A DNA stretch of 64,000 nt, taken from positions 1 through 64,000 of the forward strand of contig JAGFIS010000029.1 in the NCBI GenBank assembly GCA_024103425.1. Direction: 5' to 3'. Below are positions 51,278 through 61,800 of the stretch, piece after piece. Every line of letters begins with the position of its first letter. The first letter of the stretch is position 1. This DNA comes from Chitinophagaceae bacterium (GTDB lineage Bacteria; Bacteroidota; Bacteroidia; Chitinophagales; Chitinophagaceae). Below the pieces are notes generated by a model. That model did not search any database, was not told the origin of the DNA, and was given only the letters and a program-made list of their open reading frames with translations. Made by a program: the position numbers and the translations under genes.

Positions 51278-53668
51278 ATGAGAAATTTTCGTCTGACAGC
51301 TCTTTTAGCGATCTTCCTGCTTACAGGAAACGCAGGCTACTCGCAAGCCTTTGAACCAATGCCGGTCATCTACAAAAAAGGATGGATCGACTTCAACAAA
51401 AACAACAAGAAAGATATTTACGAAGACCCTTCGCAGCCGTTGAATGCACGGTTAGATGACCTGATTGCTCAAATGAACCTCGATGAAAAGACATGCCAGC
51501 TGGCAACGCTCTATGGGTTTCGCAGAGTTCTGAAAGATTCGCTACCGACTCCCGAATGGAAAAACAAAATCTGGAAAGACGGTATCGCGAATATCGACGA
51601 AATGCTCAACGGCTACTTCTCATGGGATTACAAGAAGAATCCCCTGCCAATTGTAACGGATATCCCAACGCATGTATGGGCTATGAATGAAGTACAGCGA
51701 TTCTTCATCGAGCAGACACGACTGGGCATTCCGGTCGACTTTACTGATGAAGGTATCCGCGGTGTGGAAGCATACCTCGCCACAGGATTTCCTACACAGT
51801 TGAATATGGGGATGACGTGGAATAGAAAGCTGGTACACAGAGAGGGACAAATTACCGGAATAGAAGCGCGCGCACTCGGCTACACGAATGTGTATGCACC
51901 CATTCTGGATGTTGCGCGCGATCAGCGGTTTGGCCGATTGGAAGAATCTTACGGCGAATCTCCTTATCTCACGGCGAGACTTGGAGTTGAAATGGCTAAA
52001 GGTATTCAGGAATATGCAGCAGCAACCGCCAAACACTATGCAGTGTACAGCGTTAATAAGGGTGCCCGCGAGGGGATGGCAAGAACAGATCCGCAGGTAG
52101 CGCCACGCGAGGTGAGAGATGTACTACTATATCCTTTTCAGAAGGTAATCAAAGAAGCTAACCTGATGGGTGTGATGAGCTCTTATAATGATTATGACGG
52201 CGTGCCGATTTCCGGCAGCAGCTACTGGATGATAGAAGTGCTGCGCAAGGAATTTGGATTCACGGGCTATGTGGTGAGCGACAGCGATGCACTTGAATAT
52301 CTCTACTCTAAACACAAAACTGCCTCGAATCTTAAGGAAGCTGTCTTTCAGGCATACATGGGAGGGATGAATGTGCGCACCACCTTCACACCGCCGGACA
52401 GTATTATTATCTATCTGAGAGAATTAGTAAAAGAAGGGCGCATTCCAATGGACACAATCAATAGCAGGGTGAGAGATGTTCTGTCGGTTAAGTTTCGTGT
52501 GGGTCTGTTCGACAACCCCTATGTGAAAGACGGTAAGGAAAGCCAGCGTATCGTGAATAGTGAAGCACACCAGGCAGTGGCGCTCCAGGCATCCCGCGAG
52601 AGCATCGTGTTATTGAAGAATGAAAACAATATCCTGCCACTGTCAAAAGGAAAGAGGATTGCGGTAATCGGTCCCAATGCTAAGAATACCGGTTACGCGC
52701 ATACGCATTACGGACCGCTGCACAGTCCCAGCATCAGTGTTTATCAAGGCATTGAAGACAAATTCGGAAAAGAAAACGTGACCTATGCTTTGGGATGTGA
52801 ACTTGTCGATAAAACCTGGCCTGAAAGCGAGATATTTCCCGTAACTCCTGACGAAGATGAGTGGAAGCAAATCAGAGATGCAGTGGAAGTAGCAAAGAAA
52901 GCCGACATCGCTGTGCTCGTGCTGGGTGGCAATACAAAAACTGCAGGTGAAAGCAAGAGCCGCACTTCTTTGGAACTGACCGGATTTCAAAATTTACTGG
53001 CACAAGAAGTCTTTAAAACAGGTAAGCCTGTAGTGGTAGTGCTGATTGGCTCTATCCCCATGGGTATCAACTGGATCAATAAATACATCGACGGAATTAT
53101 TTATGCCGGATATCCGGGCGTTAAAGGTGGAATCGCTGTGGCTGATGTGCTTACAGGTGATTACAATCCCGGAGGCAAACTCACACTCACATGGCCAAAA
53201 TCAGTCGGACAAATTCCCATGAACTTCCCTACCAAACCCAATGCGCAAAGCGATGATGCCGAGAGTGCCAAGATCAAAGGATTGCTTTTCCCCTTCGGCT
53301 ACGGACTTAGCTATACTACTTTCAAATATTCCGATCTGGAAATCGATAACCAACTCAACACCAAGGGAACTGTCACCGTCACCATGAACATTAAAAACAC
53401 AGGTTCTCGCGCTGGCGAGGAGGTAGTTCAACTCTACACTCGCGATGTCATCAGCAGTGTGACCACTTACGAGAAAAACCTGAGAGGGTTTGAGAGGACC
53501 AGGCTGCAACCGGGAGAGAAGAAACAGATCACTTTCACCCTTGTGGAAGATGATTTCAAACTCTGGAACCGGGAGATGCAACACATAATAGAGCCCGGCG
53601 AGTTCAGGATTATGATGGGCAGTTCTTCGGAAGATATCAGGCTGACGGGAAGTTTTGTTTATCAATAA
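51278..53668 (+). CDS. GH3 family glycoside hydrolase
   Basis: A 796-residue exported enzyme (signal about 1-20, ending GYSQ). The GH3 barrel includes FTDEGIRGVEAY, YAPILDVARDQRFGRLEESYGESP, AKHYAVYS and the nucleophile region VVSDSDA (likely Asp335). A second alpha/beta domain (about 430-650) and a C-terminal fibronectin-III-like domain (AGEEVVQLYTRD) complete the standard layout. It probably removes terminal beta-glucosyl or xylosyl residues in the periplasm. ATG 51278 was chosen over an upstream ATG because it begins the signal peptide. TAATTTTC ends five bases before it. Confidence 0.93.
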   Translation: MRNFRLTALLAIFLLTGNAGYSQAFEPMPVIYKKGWIDFNKNNKKDIYEDPSQPLNARLDDLIAQMNLDEKTCQLATLYGFRRVLKDSLPTPEWKNKIWKDGIANIDEMLNGYFSWDYKKNPLPIVTDIPTHVWAMNEVQRFFIEQTRLGIPVDFTDEGIRGVEAYLATGFPTQLNMGMTWNRKLVHREGQITGIEARALGYTNVYAPILDVARDQRFGRLEESYGESPYLTARLGVEMAKGIQEYAAATAKHYAVYSVNKGAREGMARTDPQVAPREVRDVLLYPFQKVIKEANLMGVMSSYNDYDGVPISGSSYWMIEVLRKEFGFTGYVVSDSDALEYLYSKHKTASNLKEAVFQAYMGGMNVRTTFTPPDSIIIYLRELVKEGRIPMDTINSRVRDVLSVKFRVGLFDNPYVKDGKESQRIVNSEAHQAVALQASRESIVLLKNENNILPLSKGKRIAVIGPNAKNTGYAHTHYGPLHSPSISVYQGIEDKFGKENVTYALGCELVDKTWPESEIFPVTPDEDEWKQIRDAVEVAKKADIAVLVLGGNTKTAGESKSRTSLELTGFQNLLAQEVFKTGKPVVVVLIGSIPMGINWINKYIDGIIYAGYPGVKGGIAVADVLTGDYNPGGKLTLTWPKSVGQIPMNFPTKPNAQSDDAESAKIKGLLFPFGYGLSYTTFKYSDLEIDNQLNTKGTVTVTMNIKNTGSRAGEEVVQLYTRDVISSVTTYEKNLRGFERTRLQPGEKKQITFTLVEDDFKLWNREMQHIIEPGEFRIMMGSSSEDIRLTGSFVYQ

Positions 53669-53767
53669 AAGCGTAAAAAAAATACAGGCTTGCCTGAATC
53701 AGCAAAAACACTACTGCTTCTACCGACGACAGAATTCCCAAAGAAAATTTTTAATAGTTTTTTAATT

Positions 53768-53798
53768 ATTGAAAATATAATTAGCTTTAATACGTTTT
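53768..53798 (+). promoter_or_regulatory. Probable promoter of the surface-protein operon
   Basis: ATTG (53768-53771), exactly 19 bases, TACGTTTT (53791-53798); each box is one base off consensus. It would give a leader of about 210 bases before the ATG at 54015. Confidence 0.55.
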
Positions 53799-53802
53799 TC
53801 TT

Positions 53803-54014
53803 TTCAAAATAAGAACGATAGCCCGGAAATAATCTCCATAGCCAAGGAATATAATAAAAGCCGAGAGGGAGTCACAACTGATTAACTGTATCCGGGTAGT
53901 TTATACCGAATATAGGCTTCGTTGGAAACTAACCTGCAAGACTGAAACCACATGAGCCGAGCTCTGCCGCCAAGGGCGACAAAACGAGTGTTTAAATTAT
54001 TTGATTATTCGAGT
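53803..54014 (+). other. Long 5' leader, possibly structured
   Basis: Between the predicted start of transcription and the barrel gene lies a ~210-base stretch. It is more G/C-rich than its surroundings and has short stems: GGTA/TACC around 53899-53911, GAGC/GCTC near 53955, and GCC/GGGC just after. It does not match a riboswitch class I know (TPP, cobalamin, SAM, c-di-GMP, glycine and THF were considered). The weak open frame that crosses it joins the barrel gene but lacks signal-peptide sense. Confidence 0.35.
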
Positions 54015-55820
54015 ATGAACATCAAACTAAAACCGGTAATAACAGGCTCCACAGAGAAGCTTATTATTTTAATAACTATACTTGCTTTTCTTATCAGCCC
54101 TGCCGGGCCGATAAAAGGTCAGGATTTAGGAAACCTGAAGAAGAAGGATCAGGTAAAAGTTACAGGCAGCCTGAATGCAGGCTTCAACACCTATAATGCG
54201 TCCGGTGGCGGAAGTAACATGACACCCTTCCAATGGACCCTGGGTGGCAATGTCAACATTAATCTCTACGGAATCAATCTCCCGTTTTCCGTTCTGGTAA
54301 CCAGTCAGAATAAAAATTTCAATACGCCATTCAGCCGCTTTGGTGTAAGCCCCTATTACAAATGGGCAAAGGTTCATTTGGGATGGCGGTCGCTGAATTT
54401 CAACCCATATACCCTCGGCGGGCAGCAAATGTTGGGCGCGGGTGTGGAACTAACCCCCGGTAAATTCAACTTCGGCTTTATGTATGGCCGGTTAAGCCAT
54501 GCAGTGACTGATGTTTCAATTTTCAACAACCTCAATAATACAGTACCCGTTTATAACCGGAACGGTTATGCTTTTAAATTAGGATACGGAGACGAGAAGG
54601 CTAACATTTCCTTCAGCTTCCTCAACGGAAATGACAAGCTTAATTCAGCCAATCTCCAGATCAAGCAACAGACAAACGCAACAGCTGCATCTAATCAGGC
54701 TTTCGGAGTACACGGACAAGTAAAATTCTTAAAACACCTCACCTTTAAGACCGATGCAGGCATCAGCATATACACCAGGGATATCGAAGCAGACAGCCTG
54801 CAGCCATCAGATGCTATCCGGAATAATTTCCTTATTAAAATGGGAATTGCTCCCCACGTTAATTTCAGTACGCGCCTGTCAAGAGCTCTCAACTCTTCAC
54901 TTACCTATTCTGATCCGAAAGGGTTTTCAATAGCACTTCAATTCCTGCATGTTGATCCTGAGTACAAAAGCATGGGCGCCTTTTATATGCAAACGGATGT
55001 GGAACAATATACTTTGGCTCCTTCATTCAGGTTCTGGAACAACAAAGCATTCTTCACGGGAAGTTTTGGTGTACAAAAGAATAATTTATTCAAACAAAAC
55101 ACTTCTTCTTCGATGCGCACCATCGGGATGGCTAATCTGATGCTGAATCCCTCACAAAACTTTGGCATTGGCATCCAGTATTCCAATTACGGGATTTCAC
55201 AACAAGTGTTATCCCAGTACCAAAGCCCTACTCCGGGAACTCCAAACTTCTACGACTCAATCAGAATCAGCCAGGTCTCTCAATCTATTTCTATATCGCC
55301 ACACTACAATATAATTAACGACCGTCAGTCGCAGGTTTTCTCTTTGCATGCAGCATTGCAGAATCTGAAGGACAATAACGATCTCAACAAGGGGCAGGGA
55401 GATTACACTTCTATGAACGCCAACTTTAACCACGATTGGCAGTTTTTAAATTCTAATATAGGCATCAACCAAAACCTCACCTATATCAACACTAAGACAG
55501 CGCTTAACAAAATAGGTGCTGCAGGTTACACTGCAACCATTTCCAAAGTGTTGACACTCGAATCAAAACAGACGGATGCCAAAGGCAACAAAAAGAGCAC
55601 AAGAGTGACTTTAAACGCAACCGGCAATTACTTTATGAATTTATTGGATGGAGATGTTTCCGGTAATTCGATTGGTGCAGGTATAGGTGCAGAATTTCAG
55701 TTTGCCAGGCGTCACAAGATAAACCTGAATATCGGGTGGTTGCAAAACACTGATAAACTCGGCGGTTCGCTCAAAAGAAATGAATTTATTACAGGCTTCA
55801 GATACGGTTATACTTTCTGA
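54015..55820 (+). CDS. Outer-membrane beta-barrel protein of surface operon
   Basis: A 601-residue protein with an N-terminal membrane/signal segment (about 14-36, ending IKGQ). A strongly beta-stranded body is rich in Asn, Gly and aromatic residues and ends in ITGFRYGYTF, a typical barrel terminus. Tyr/Phe-ended strands alternate along the whole length. It has no plug domain, so it is a porin- or translocon-like barrel. The giant TANFOR-like gene starts 41 bases later, so the two form one operon and the barrel may export or anchor that protein. ATG 54015 follows a non-conserved 21-codon open stretch. Confidence 0.75.
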   Translation: MNIKLKPVITGSTEKLIILITILAFLISPAGPIKGQDLGNLKKKDQVKVTGSLNAGFNTYNASGGGSNMTPFQWTLGGNVNINLYGINLPFSVLVTSQNKNFNTPFSRFGVSPYYKWAKVHLGWRSLNFNPYTLGGQQMLGAGVELTPGKFNFGFMYGRLSHAVTDVSIFNNLNNTVPVYNRNGYAFKLGYGDEKANISFSFLNGNDKLNSANLQIKQQTNATAASNQAFGVHGQVKFLKHLTFKTDAGISIYTRDIEADSLQPSDAIRNNFLIKMGIAPHVNFSTRLSRALNSSLTYSDPKGFSIALQFLHVDPEYKSMGAFYMQTDVEQYTLAPSFRFWNNKAFFTGSFGVQKNNLFKQNTSSSMRTIGMANLMLNPSQNFGIGIQYSNYGISQQVLSQYQSPTPGTPNFYDSIRISQVSQSISISPHYNIINDRQSQVFSLHAALQNLKDNNDLNKGQGDYTSMNANFNHDWQFLNSNIGINQNLTYINTKTALNKIGAAGYTATISKVLTLESKQTDAKGNKKSTRVTLNATGNYFMNLLDGDVSGNSIGAGIGAEFQFARRHKINLNIGWLQNTDKLGGSLKRNEFITGFRYGYTF

Positions 55821-55861
55821 TAGCTATGGAAAAATATTAATGACTTTAAAATAATCCGGAG

Positions 55862-58800
55862 ATGAAAAGAAGTAACACAAAAAGGGCAATATCAAAATAT
55901 TGGTTATTTGCTTCGTTGATTCTTTCAGTTCTATTGACGATTTCAAAAACCGGTGAAGCGCAGGTTACCGGTTCACAAATCAATGCCACAGTTATTTTGC
56001 AGGCACCTTACAGCCCTTACCTGGATCAGATTAATAAACGGACTATCATCACGCTTACCAATGTTTCAGGCAGGGATATGACGATAGCATTGAAGGGCAG
56101 GATTTCCAACGGCGATAAATTCATTGCTACCAAGGATGATGTGTATTCCGACGAAATTGTGCTACCCGCAGGGCAAACCAAAGTGTTGAATAATACCAAC
56201 TTCAATTATGGTTCATTTCTCGGCAGGAATGTGGTGGATGATAATATGACCGATGCCGATCTTAATTCCATTTATAACGACCGGGTTATTCCCGAAGGTA
56301 ATTACACTTACTGCATTTACGTTTACGAAGTTCTTCGCGGTGATTATTTCCCTGCAATCGTGAATGGAAGCGCGGATGCAGAATCCTTGTGTAATTTCTT
56401 TTCCCTGGTGTTTGCACAACCGCCCAGGTTGATCAATCCGTTTGATAACACCCGGGTAGATACAAAAAGTCCTGTTAGTTTCAGCTGGACACAACCCATG
56501 CCGGTTACATCTCAAAGAGACCTGAGGTACGACTTATACATCGTCAAAACAAGTGAGGGTGAAGACCCCAGGACAGGGATGGAAAATGCTTTCACGTACC
56601 AAAGCAATTACTTCGTAAAGATTCCTGACCTAAAGACTAATGTTTATACTTTCATTCCCCAGACCAATGCGTTTAAACTGGAACCCGGACAACGCTATGC
56701 TGTCATGGTACAGGCTAAAGACGAAAAGGGAAAAACCTTTTTTCAAAACGATGGGAAAAGTGAAATAACATCTTTTGTTTATGGAGCACCGGAAAATAAG
56801 AAAGAGGAAGAGGCAATAGTAACCAAAGAAACTAAGACCAAGAAATCAGACGGCGATAATCTGGCTACAAACAAAATCAAAGGAAGATTATTGTGGGCTT
56901 TCAGAGAAAATGAAGATGCTTATAAGGGAAGTAAAGCTACATTGCTTAAAGCTAAAGAAATGACATCTGAAGATGTGAAATCCTTAAATAAACAACCTAA
57001 TTCACTTGCGGGTTCAATATGGAGTCCACAGGGTGGATCGCTCAGTAAAACAGGAGGAATCTCCGTATATCAGACAGGCAGTATTTATGGCGGATATAAC
57101 CCGCTTACCGACAATAAGAAAAATGCCGAGAAAGCAGTAGGCAAAGATCCCACCATATTTTCTTATGCCAAGGCAAATGGGGACTACGCTTTTAAAGGAG
57201 AAGCGGTATTCAACACTCCCCCAGGAAAGAAATCTCCCGGAGAGGGCAATGTCTTTGCAGGTGGTGCTGATAAAGTAGAATACGGCGAAGATGCAGGATC
57301 TAAAAAGCCGGCTGCCAAGAGAATGCCATTAGCTAATGTAACAGTAAAAGTTACAGGTATCCCTGATGACCCTCCTGCAAAGAATACACCCAAGCCATCA
57401 CCGGCCCAGGCTCAACAAACCAAAAATGCACAAGCGAGTCAATGGTTGGGAGTTACTAAAGTTTCGGGATCAATAGTGGTACAGCCTAATGCACCGACAG
57501 GCATCTCTAAGAAAAATGAAGAGGTAGTAAGCAACCTCATAGCGACCGGCACAACAGACAGTGATGGTTTCTTTACATTAAGCTACACGAGCCCGGATTA
57601 TACTGCCATTAAAAAATATAAAAAGGTTGAAATCAGTTGGGCAGGAGAAGACTTCATCAATAACAGTATGGTGGTCTCTACAGATGTATTACTGGCAGCT
57701 GAAGCGGATTTGGGAGAAATCGTTGCAATTGCAAATACCTACAGATTTACGCCAACCATAAAAGCCGAGAGCTACAAGCCGGGAAAAAATGAAACCTCCA
57801 AATTGTTTGTTGGCATTTACAGGGAAGAAGCGGATTTGGTAAAAAGGCCATATTTGAACTGGGAAGGAAGTACTTCACCTGAAGGAAAGAAACCCAAAAT
57901 CATGTTTAGTAAAAAAGTAGTTCCCGTTTTTGAAGACAGCATCACTTATAATGGATTGACGGAGCTAATGCTCAGCAGGCTTTTCTATAAAGGCAGGCTT
58001 TATATTGAAATTTCGCCGGGGAAAAAAGGTTTGTATGAAGAGCTTAAAACGGATCTGGTAGTAAACCCGACATCCATGGCACCTGATTATGTTCTGAACA
58101 TCAAGCCTACCTATCTGCTGCTGAATGTTCCGCCCTTCATCTATGGCAATGTAAAATTGGTTGATAATAACATTTCACCTGTTGGCGGAGCAGTAATCAG
58201 TGTAGAGTTTGACAAGAAGGACGTGGAAGAATCCTACATTGAACTGACAAGTCCGTTACTGAATGCCGGAATACAGACCTATTCAAAGAGTCCGACCAAG
58301 CAGGTAACGGCTACCCAACAGGCCAACTTCGGCATTAAGAATAACGTCAATATCTCATCTTCGCCACTTGATTTTTACAACTCAGATAAAACAGCAGGCG
58401 GAGCGAAGGGAGGCGGATTGGGCAAGGCTGCACTCAACAAAGGCGATATAAAAGCTGATCAGTCAAAATCCCTGAGTGATCTTTTTGACCAAACCGTTGG
58501 ACCCTATTCTACCACTACCGACGAAGAAGGAAATTACTTTATCGGCAATCTCCCTAAATTAAAACCGGGAGCAAAATACATTGTCAAATTAATCAAAGCA
58601 GGATACTTTTTTACAGATCTGAAGCCTGACAACAACGATGTAGAAGTTCCCGCTCTGAAGAGAGGCGAAAGCAAATTAGTAGATTTCACTTTCCATCCCG
58701 AACTGTTTCAGGTGGTCGGAAGAGTGGTGGCAGCAGACAGTGTTACGCCCATCGCCAATGCACGGTTACACTTCTTTAATTCTACTACTTATTTCAATTC

Positions 58801-61800
58801 AGGAGAAGACGGATTGTTTACCACCACCTATATGAAAGGGAAGTATTCGCTGATAATTGAAAAAGAAGGGTATTTAGACAGAACGGTTGAAGTAGTGATA
58901 GAAGACAAAAAGGAAACAAAAGTAGATACTAAAAAGACTGCCCCTGCCACCGGTGTAGTAATGATAGCAGAACAAATTCTTGCAACTAATACCGTGCAAA
59001 CCTCAATCAACCGGGGTTATACTTTCACTCCTGCCATGTTCGGAATTGCAGGATCACAAAGTTCCGCAGGAGAGAGTAAGAATAAAGCAGAATACTCTTC
59101 CTACATGGGTTTTACCGTGATGCCTGGTTTAGCACAAGCGACATTAGTTACAGAATCTATGGCTAAGATGCGTGATGTGGGTGATATTGGTTATCTCCCC
59201 AAGAAGGTGGGAAAGATAAGATTCAGAATATTAGAAGAAAAAACGGACAAGCCTGTCAGCGGCGCATCAATTAGTTTGTTTGATGCCACTGCTACTACAG
59301 ACAGCAAGGGAGAATGGTTCTACGAAGGCTTTGGCGGTAAAACAACAGTACGGGTAGTACCCGCCGAGGGGACAGGATTGGTAGCCATAGAAGAAAGCAT
59401 AATCGTAACGGAAACCGGAGAAGAGACAGTCAAGGTTATTAAACTTGGCAAAGGCATCAAAGTTTCAGGTGTTGTGAAAAGTAACAATGTTGCTGTCGCC
59501 AAGGCAGAAGTAAAAGTTGAGGACAAACCTTACTTAGCCGCCACATCCGATAATGACGGGAAGTATGCTCTCTATCTTCCGGAAGGAACTTTCCAGTTGC
59601 GTGCCGGTAAAACGGGGTATATCGCAGATAAAGGAGAAGTCAAGGTTGCGGAAACTGATATAACTAAAGACTTCAACCTTGGCAGTGCAGGAAATAATGA
59701 TATCTCGCAACTGCTGGGCTTCCCGATAGAAGTCGACAAGATGGTGCAGGACGGTAATGGTTATAAACTCACGGGTTCGTTCGTGGATATGCAACCTTCG
59801 CTGCCGGGTCTGAAAACAAAGGGCAAGGTCAATATGAAGTTTACAGATGTACGTGTTGTTTTCAATTCTGAAAACAAAGCAGTGCCCGACGGAGGAAAGG
59901 TAACAACTGATGAAGTAGCCCTATCATTAAAATTATTTGATTTTATTCCGGTTTCGTTAAAACCTCAGGGCACCAGTTTTGTGGTGTCGGATCAGGGGAA
60001 CGGAAAGGGGAAAATAAGCGGAAGCATTACGCTGGATATACAATCTTTACAAGGCAGCAAGGGATGGAATCTGAGTAAAATGGCAGTCAAACTTTTACCT
60101 AAAGGAACTTCCAATACCGATTTTGCAGTATTTGATGCGGGAAGTTCAGGAACTCCCGGTGATGTAGTATTTAATTTGTCATCAGTGACAAATACAAATG
60201 AATGGTCAGGAGATATCTATGGGTTCAAATTTGCAGCCTTATTAAAAGAAAGTTTTATTGATAAAAACGGACTTCACTTTAAAGGCCGTTTAAACACACC
60301 TGACCTTGGCCCGATCAAGAAATCTGAATTCAAAATAACAGACTTCACTATCGGAACAGATCTGAAGGTAAAAACCGTGAAACTTGACCAGACAGGACTC
60401 CCAACGATAGATATTGCCGGGTGGAAAGCTTCAATTGCTTCTTTACTCTTCAATGAAAACGGATTCAAATTAGGAGGTTCCATAACGGTTAGTGTTCCCA
60501 AATCAGGTGCTTCATCCATCAGTTTCTCAGATCTTGCGGTAGGAAAAGATGCGATGTACGGAGGTAAGTTTTCCTTACCGGAGAAGGGGATAAATATCTT
60601 CAACATTGTACAGCTGAAGTCGGGCAAATCTGCACTGTCCTTCGGACAAGTTTCCGGAATGCCGGGTGTATATAGGCTGGCAGGTTCAGGGAAAATAAAG
60701 TTTGATAAAATAGTTACGAAGGAAATAGAGATTTCGGCTTTTGAAGTGCATACTAATGGTAAACTTCTGGTGGATGTTCCCGTAAATTATTCTGCAAATC
60801 TGTCTGTAATGAACTTTGAGTTGCAGAGTGTTCAGTTTAACAGCACTGCATCAACACCATATATTTCCCTGCAGGGTGGACTATCAGTTGAAGTACCTCT
60901 TGTAAAAATGTCTGTCGGCGATATCAAATTCACCCCCAAAGCAAATGGCGGGGTAGATTACAGTATTGGGAAAATATCGGCTACACTGGATGTTCCCGTC
61001 CTTAAGACTACCGTTGATATAGCCGTTAAAGACAACGGTTTTGCAGGTAAAGGTTCACTGGGCATACCGGGTACCCCTGTTGATGCAGGAATAGATATGC
61101 ATTATTACAAGGTCAGTGGTGGTATAGACTTCGGAGCAAGTTTCGTGGCGGGCGTGGTGATACCAGTCGGTCTTGTGACGATAGAAAAAGTGGGTGGAGG
61201 CTTCCAGTATAATACCGCAACCAAAGACTTCGCAGTAACCATCCTCGGAGCGGTTTCTGTAACAGGCACCGGGGCTGCAGCTAAACTGGATCCCGTATCC
61301 CTGACAGTGAAGAGCGGACCTGTGATTGAGGGTTCCGGAAGTGTAGTCGTAGCCACTGTGCTGAAAATGGCAAATGCAAAAATGTATCTTGATTTTCCTA
61401 ACAGAAAATTTGCAGTTAACGTAAAAGTAAACTACGAACCGCTTCCGGGATTATCGTCCACCCAAATTCAGGGAGACCTGATTATCAGCGGCGCTAAGGG
61501 TGATAGTTATGTATTTTTAGGATGCAACATGCACACCAATCTTGCCGGGTTGGTAAATGCAAATGGAGACATGGCTATTGGTATGGGAATTAAAAACCCC
61601 ATGGGCAGAGGAGATGCCATCAGCTACTATTTCAGGAATGCCGATTATTCATATATCGGCGATGAGTTTTCAGGAGTATATGTCAATACCGTTGCAAAAA
61701 TGGGACGGCCACATGATGATCCGCTTGGATTCAAAATATTTATTGCCAGCGCCAATATTTGGTATTATACCGAAGCCGGTGTTGGCTTGATTCTCAATTT

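Noticed and set aside
41565..53668. Classical glycan-utilisation locus including the GH3 enzyme
   Set aside because: The GH3 gene is transcribed the other way and is separated from susC by a thioredoxin-like gene and a 480-base gap; the genes truly in the susC operon are peptidases.
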